Part shown: positions 60,693-64,000 of the stretch, in pieces
Layout of the letters: every line of letters begins with the position of its first letter
Numbering within the stretch: position 1 is the first letter of the stretch
DNA from: JAHRVQ01 sp029941905
GTDB lineage: Bacteria > Pseudomonadota > Gammaproteobacteria > Pseudomonadales > Azotimanducaceae
DNA length: 64,000 nucleotides
Assembly (NCBI GenBank): GCA_029941905.1
Contig: JAPYTQ010000021.1
Location: forward strand, 23,480-87,479
Direction of reading: 5' to 3'
Notes under the pieces: model-generated
The model's database searches: none
Told to the model about the DNA's origin: nothing
What the model saw: only the letters and a program-made list of their open reading frames with translations
Position numbers and translations under genes: made by a program

Positions 60693-62446
60693 TCCGCCAT
60701 CACGAAATCAATACTGGCAATAATCGCGATCAGATCCGCGATCATCAATCCCCGGCTAATTAACGGTATCTGTTGTAAATGTGGAAAAGAGGGGGTTCGG
60801 ATTCGCGTTCGGTATGATGTTGTTCCACCATCGCTGGTGAGGTAATACATGTTATTTCCCTTCGTCGCCTCAATTGTCACACTACACTCACCTGCCGGAA
60901 TAACAGGTCCCCAGCTCACATTGAGAAAGTGGTGGATCAGCGTTTCGATATCGTACATGGTGCGTTCTTTTACCGGCGGCGTCGTGAGTCGATGGTCGGA
61001 CTTATAGGGACCTTCTGGCATGTTGTTGACGCACTGCTCGATAATGCTCAGGCTCTGTACTATTTCGTCTACCCTGATCATCGCGCGGTCAAAGCAGTCA
61101 CCGTTGTGATACACCGGTACTTCAAAATCAAACTGGTCATAACCACCATAGGGGCGATCCCGGCGCATATCGAAGTCGATTCCCGTGGCGCGCATGCCTG
61201 GGCCGGTAATGCCCCAGTCCATTGCCTCAGCCTGGGTGTAAACCCCAATATGTTTCGTCCGCTGTTTAACGATGCTGTTGCGCATTGACATTCTTTCGTA
61301 ATGCACGAGTCGGGCAGGCATCCAATCGAGAAAATCCCTGAACATTTTATCCCAGCCCTTAGGCAGATCCTGGGCAACGCCACCGATGCGGAACCAGGCA
61401 GGATGCATGCGACCTCCGGTGATGGCTTCGACAATACGAAAGAGTTTTTCACGATCTGAAAACATATATAAAACAGGAGACATCTGCCCGACATCCTGGA
61501 GAAATGTACCGTAGAACAGCAGGTGGCTCAGTATTCGAAAGACCTCGGCCATCATAATGCGAATCACCTTGGCCCGTTCGGGTACTTCGATCCCGGCAAG
61601 CTTTTCGACCGCCATGACATACGGGAGGTTGTTCATAACCCCGCCCAAATAGTCGATACGATCAGTGTAAGGAATGTACGAATGCCAGGATTGACGTTCA
61701 GCCATTTTTTCTGCACCACGATGGTGATAGCCGATTTCCGGCAGTGCATCGACCACAACTTCGCCATCAAGCTGCAGAACGATTCGAAATACTCCATGCA
61801 CTGAAGGATGATTGGGACCCAGGTTAAGGAACATAAACTCCGTGGTATCGTTTTTTCGCTTCATTCCCCAGTCTTCGGGTCGAAATCGCAGGGCATCCTG
61901 TTCTTTGTCCTGGCGTTTATCGTCCATCCTGAATGGTTCCAGTTCTGTTGCCCGGGCAGGATGGTCTTTGCGCAGCGCGTGACCTTCCCAGGTAGGCGGA
62001 AGCAGGATCCGGAACAGGTTTGGGTGGTCGGTAAAGGTGATACCGAACATGTCCCAGGCTTCCCGCTCATACCAATTGGCATTGGGGTAGACTCTTATAA
62101 CGCTGGGTACATCCAGGTCCGGTTCGGCAAGGGCGATTTTCAGACGGATATCGCGCCAGGACCGGAAGGAGATAAGGTGGTAGACGACAGTAAATTCACT
62201 TGGCGGTAGACCTGCCCTGTTTTCTCGTATGCGTTCATCGACGCCACACAGATCGAACAGCATCTCATAGTCACGTTTCAGAAACGCGAGTACGTCGATG
62301 AGTGACTCTCGGGTTATCCAGAAGGTGGGAATATCATCCGCGGTTTTTTGGGATAGAAATGACGTATTGGGAAACTTTTCAGTAAGTTCCCGTCCAACAT
62401 CTACTGCTTGTACCGCTACTGCTGACACGCTGTTCCCCTGGACCAC
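60680..62446 (-). CDS. nuoCD: NADH-quinone oxidoreductase subunit C/D fusion
   Basis: A 588-residue fusion of NuoC (N-terminal, with VVYHLISFRSWRDIRLKIAL and VYPNANWYEREAWDMFGI) and NuoD (C-terminal, with GPNHPSVHGVFRIVLQLDGE and IGYHHRGAEKMAE). The fusion is normal for E. coli, Pseudomonas and many other Gammaproteobacteria. NuoD lines the quinone site. The start is a GTG at 62446, 35 bp after nuoB, with no strong ribosome binding site. The stop lies in a 16-bp tandem repeat. Confidence 0.96.
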   Translation of the reverse strand: MVQGNSVSAVAVQAVDVGRELTEKFPNTSFLSQKTADDIPTFWITRESLIDVLAFLKRDYEMLFDLCGVDERIRENRAGLPPSEFTVVYHLISFRSWRDIRLKIALAEPDLDVPSVIRVYPNANWYEREAWDMFGITFTDHPNLFRILLPPTWEGHALRKDHPARATELEPFRMDDKRQDKEQDALRFRPEDWGMKRKNDTTEFMFLNLGPNHPSVHGVFRIVLQLDGEVVVDALPEIGYHHRGAEKMAERQSWHSYIPYTDRIDYLGGVMNNLPYVMAVEKLAGIEVPERAKVIRIMMAEVFRILSHLLFYGTFLQDVGQMSPVLYMFSDREKLFRIVEAITGGRMHPAWFRIGGVAQDLPKGWDKMFRDFLDWMPARLVHYERMSMRNSIVKQRTKHIGVYTQAEAMDWGITGPGMRATGIDFDMRRDRPYGGYDQFDFEVPVYHNGDCFDRAMIRVDEIVQSLSIIEQCVNNMPEGPYKSDHRLTTPPVKERTMYDIETLIHHFLNVSWGPVIPAGECSVTIEATKGNNMYYLTSDGGTTSYRTRIRTPSFPHLQQIPLISRGLMIADLIAIIASIDFVMADVDR

Positions 62447-62481
62447 ATCTTTTCGTTCGTCTCGCTCGTTTCTATATAAAA

Positions 62482-63120
62482 CTACACACTATCCGGCGCC
62501 CTTAAGTCCGTTGTCTTCATTCGTTCGTCATTCCTTAGATCGCGCTGACTGGTTTTTTCCGGTTTTATCACACCCTGGTCGCCGATCGTCCAACTGAGGG
62601 GGCGTCGTTCTTTACCGACGGCATCCTGCAACATCATCAGACCCTGTAAAAAAGCGTCTGGACGTGGTGGGCAGCCGGGTACATAGACGTCTACCGGCAG
62701 AAATTTGTCTACTCCCTGGACGACACTGTAAATGTCATACATGCCACCGGAATTGGCACAGGAGCCCATGGAAATGACCCACTTGGGTTCGAGCAATTGC
62801 TCATAAAGTCTCTGTACGATGGGCGCCATTTTTAAAAAACAGGTCCCGGTAATGATCATCAAATCAGCCTGTCGTGGCGTTGCACGCATAACTTCTGAAC
62901 CGAAGCGGGACATATCGAAGCGGCTGGTCAGGGCTGTCGCAAATTCGACGTAACAACAGGACAAGCCGAAGTTGAAGGGCCAGATTGAGTTTTTTCGGCC
63001 CCAGGCCAGCATGTCTTCAAGGCTTGTCACCATGAGATTACGCTTCAGGTGCTCATCGAGTGCGCTGTCGACTTCTGTAATGGGAATATTCTCATCGGCT
63101 TTGGTGAGACTCCACTCCAT
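62482..63120 (-). CDS. nuoB: NADH-quinone oxidoreductase subunit B
   Basis: A 212-residue subunit carrying the terminal N2 cluster. Its ligands are the tandem cysteines in GLSCCYVEF, the Cys in GSCANSGGMYD and the Cys in VPGCPPRPDAF. The start overlaps the nuoA stop by one base. Length is near normal, with a C-terminal tail (ERMKTTDLRAPDSV). Confidence 0.98.
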   Translation of the reverse strand: MEWSLTKADENIPITEVDSALDEHLKRNLMVTSLEDMLAWGRKNSIWPFNFGLSCCYVEFATALTSRFDMSRFGSEVMRATPRQADLMIITGTCFLKMAPIVQRLYEQLLEPKWVISMGSCANSGGMYDIYSVVQGVDKFLPVDVYVPGCPPRPDAFLQGLMMLQDAVGKERRPLSWTIGDQGVIKPEKTSQRDLRNDERMKTTDLRAPDSV

Positions 63121-63557
63121 TATTGATCCTCTAGTCGCTGTAATTCGAAACCTTCAGGAAGCCCCTTGGATTGCGCCAATCCTTTTCGGGTTTTGACTCC
63201 CCATTCGAGAGCACCGGACTTCCACTCGTAAATCAGCGCGATGACGAGAACCAAAATGAATACTGAAATCGCCAGATAACCGAATACACCCAATTCGTCG
63301 AAGGCAACAGCCCAGGCGAAAATAAATACCGTCTCCAGATCGAATATGACGAAGAACATGGCGATCAGGTAAAACTCGACAGTGATGGGGATTTGCGCCG
63401 AGCCGATATGCACAACGCCAGCTTCAAACGGTTCGCCGGTGGCGCGTTTCATGGGAGATTTCTCGCCGATGATATAGGAAAGAGAGAGGATGATGACGAC
63501 CATCACCAAAACTGATGCAAAATAGAGGGCCAGGGGCCAGAGTGTTGACTCTGTCAC
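63120..63557 (-). CDS. nuoA: NADH-quinone oxidoreductase subunit A
   Basis: A 145-residue three-helix subunit, first gene of the operon. The region between helices 1 and 2 (KRATGEPFEAGV) and the acidic helix VIFDLETVFIFAWAVAF are conserved. It starts at GTG 63557, three bases after GGGGTGAG, a ribosome binding site that lies within a palindrome. Confidence 0.96.
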   Translation of the reverse strand: MTESTLWPLALYFASVLVMVVIILSLSYIIGEKSPMKRATGEPFEAGVVHIGSAQIPITVEFYLIAMFFVIFDLETVFIFAWAVAFDELGVFGYLAISVFILVLVIALIYEWKSGALEWGVKTRKGLAQSKGLPEGFELQRLEDQ

Positions 63558-63559
63558 GA

Positions 63560-63574
63560 CTCACCCCGGGTGAG
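63560..63574 (-). promoter_or_regulatory. Palindrome covering the nuoA ribosome binding site
   Basis: CTCACCCCGGGTGAG has 7-bp arms around one base. On the nuoA strand the 3' arm includes GGGGTGAG just before the GTG start. It could fold as a 6-bp stem with a three-base loop and limit translation of nuoA. A protein operator is an alternative. Confidence 0.35.
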
Positions 63575-64000
63575 ATTCACATACTTCGGCACCCCCAAAG
63601 ACAACAGGGCCGAATAGTGCTTGTATACCGCTGCAACTTTGGCCATCTGTTCTCCATCTCGAGATCACGCTGGCCGACTAATGCAGAAACTTTGATCGAA
63701 AAAGTTTCTATGCCGGTGATCGGTAATGTACAACGGTTGGATGCCCTAACGCAACTATGAACACCTCACTTATTTTAACCACCTGCAATCACTATGTGAA
63801 TGTTGTACTTTTGGTCTGAAGTGCCGGGTGCAATGGAGTGCGAAACTCAGTTGAATTAACATTCAGTTTCATCAGGTTCACATGCGATGATTAGGCCTTA
63901 GTAAACTGGTTGGTACGGTGCTATTTGGTACGGTGCTATAGCAGTAGTACAATCTGCCATTGCTTTTTACAGAGTCTCAGTATGAGTACAGATTATCTAG
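63575..64000. other. Intergenic region upstream of nuoA
   Basis: No gene is recognised in about 400 bp. It holds a 9-bp hairpin (AGAAACTTT at 63685-63693 and AAAGTTTCT at 63701-63709) and a perfect 15-bp tandem duplication at 63910-63939. The nuo promoter should lie here, but no clear -35/-10 pair is seen. An ATG at 63981 could open a plus-strand gene that runs off the window; only six codons are visible. Confidence 0.5.
63910..63939. repeat. Perfect 15-bp tandem duplication
   Basis: TTGGTACGGTGCTAT is present twice in a row (63910-63924, 63925-63939), in the intergenic region about 40 bp before a possible plus-strand start at 63981. Confidence 0.95.

Noticed and set aside
63981..64000. Start of a plus-strand gene at the window end
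   Set aside because: Only six codons are visible and no good ribosome binding site precedes the ATG, so it is not listed as a gene.

Overview
The window looks like the chromosome of a free-living, aerobic Gammaproteobacterium, plausibly a marine or other aquatic heterotroph. Evidence: a full nuoA-N operon with fused nuoCD in canonical order, an LpxL/HtrB-type lipid A acyltransferase, an OmpW-like outer-membrane barrel, an HAE1-type RND pump, two Na+ or K+/H+ antiporters, and many CoA-dependent and oxygenase-type catabolic genes. Genus and lifestyle are inference. No rRNA, tRNA, CRISPR array, prophage or insertion sequence was recognised.

Layout. 1-6.7 kb: end of an ABC-type permease gene (cut at the window start), a lipid A acyltransferase coupled to a SPOR-domain protein, a MATE exporter and a MaoC-type hydratase. 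6.8-15.5 kb: a catabolic island. The minus strand carries a three-subunit molybdenum hydroxylase (2Fe-2S, FAD and Mo subunits) with a CoxG-like accessory protein, a second hotdog protein and an OmpW-like barrel. Divergent on the plus strand are two overlapping class III (CaiB/BaiF) CoA-transferase genes. 15.5-19.5 kb: a PPOX-family protein, then a VOC protein divergent from a MarR regulator with a paired palindromic operator between them; a large unassigned membrane protein follows marR. 19.6-24.1 kb: esterase, methyltransferase, DAO-type flavoenzyme and an M20 amidohydrolase. 24.3-28.7 kb: RND adaptor and pump without an outer-membrane channel gene. 28.7-33.0 kb: SDR divergent from two tandem Baeyer-Villiger-type monooxygenases. 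33.1-36.1 kb: CPA2 antiporter and NhaA, ended by a strong terminator. 36.2-46.8 kb: SnoaL-like protein, PPOX protein, two enoyl-CoA hydratases, a cytochrome c-PQQ dehydrogenase fusion, an S9 peptidase, a CBS protein, a serine hydrolase, a phytanoyl-CoA-dioxygenase-like enzyme and a fatty acid desaturase. 46.9-47.6 kb: a VapBC-type toxin-antitoxin pair. 47.6-63.6 kb: a membrane protein, a CBS protein and the nuo operon, all on the minus strand.

How the genes fit together (inference): activation as CoA thioesters (CoA-transferases), hydroxylation by the Mo enzyme, hydration by MaoC and crotonase enzymes, and ring or ketone oxidation by the monooxygenases and SDRs suggest breakdown of cyclic or branched organic acids or ketones. 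Electrons would enter complex I and a PQQ/cytochrome c route. RND and MATE pumps would deal with toxic substrates.

The most unusual observations are the CoA-transferase pair in which the second copy has Glu where the family has its catalytic Asp, linked to the Mo-hydroxylase/MaoC island; short 9-16 bp tandem duplications that recur at gene ends and in intergenic DNA, including a five-copy 16-mer overlapping the nuoCD stop codon; and a MarR operator pair spaced 21 bp apart.
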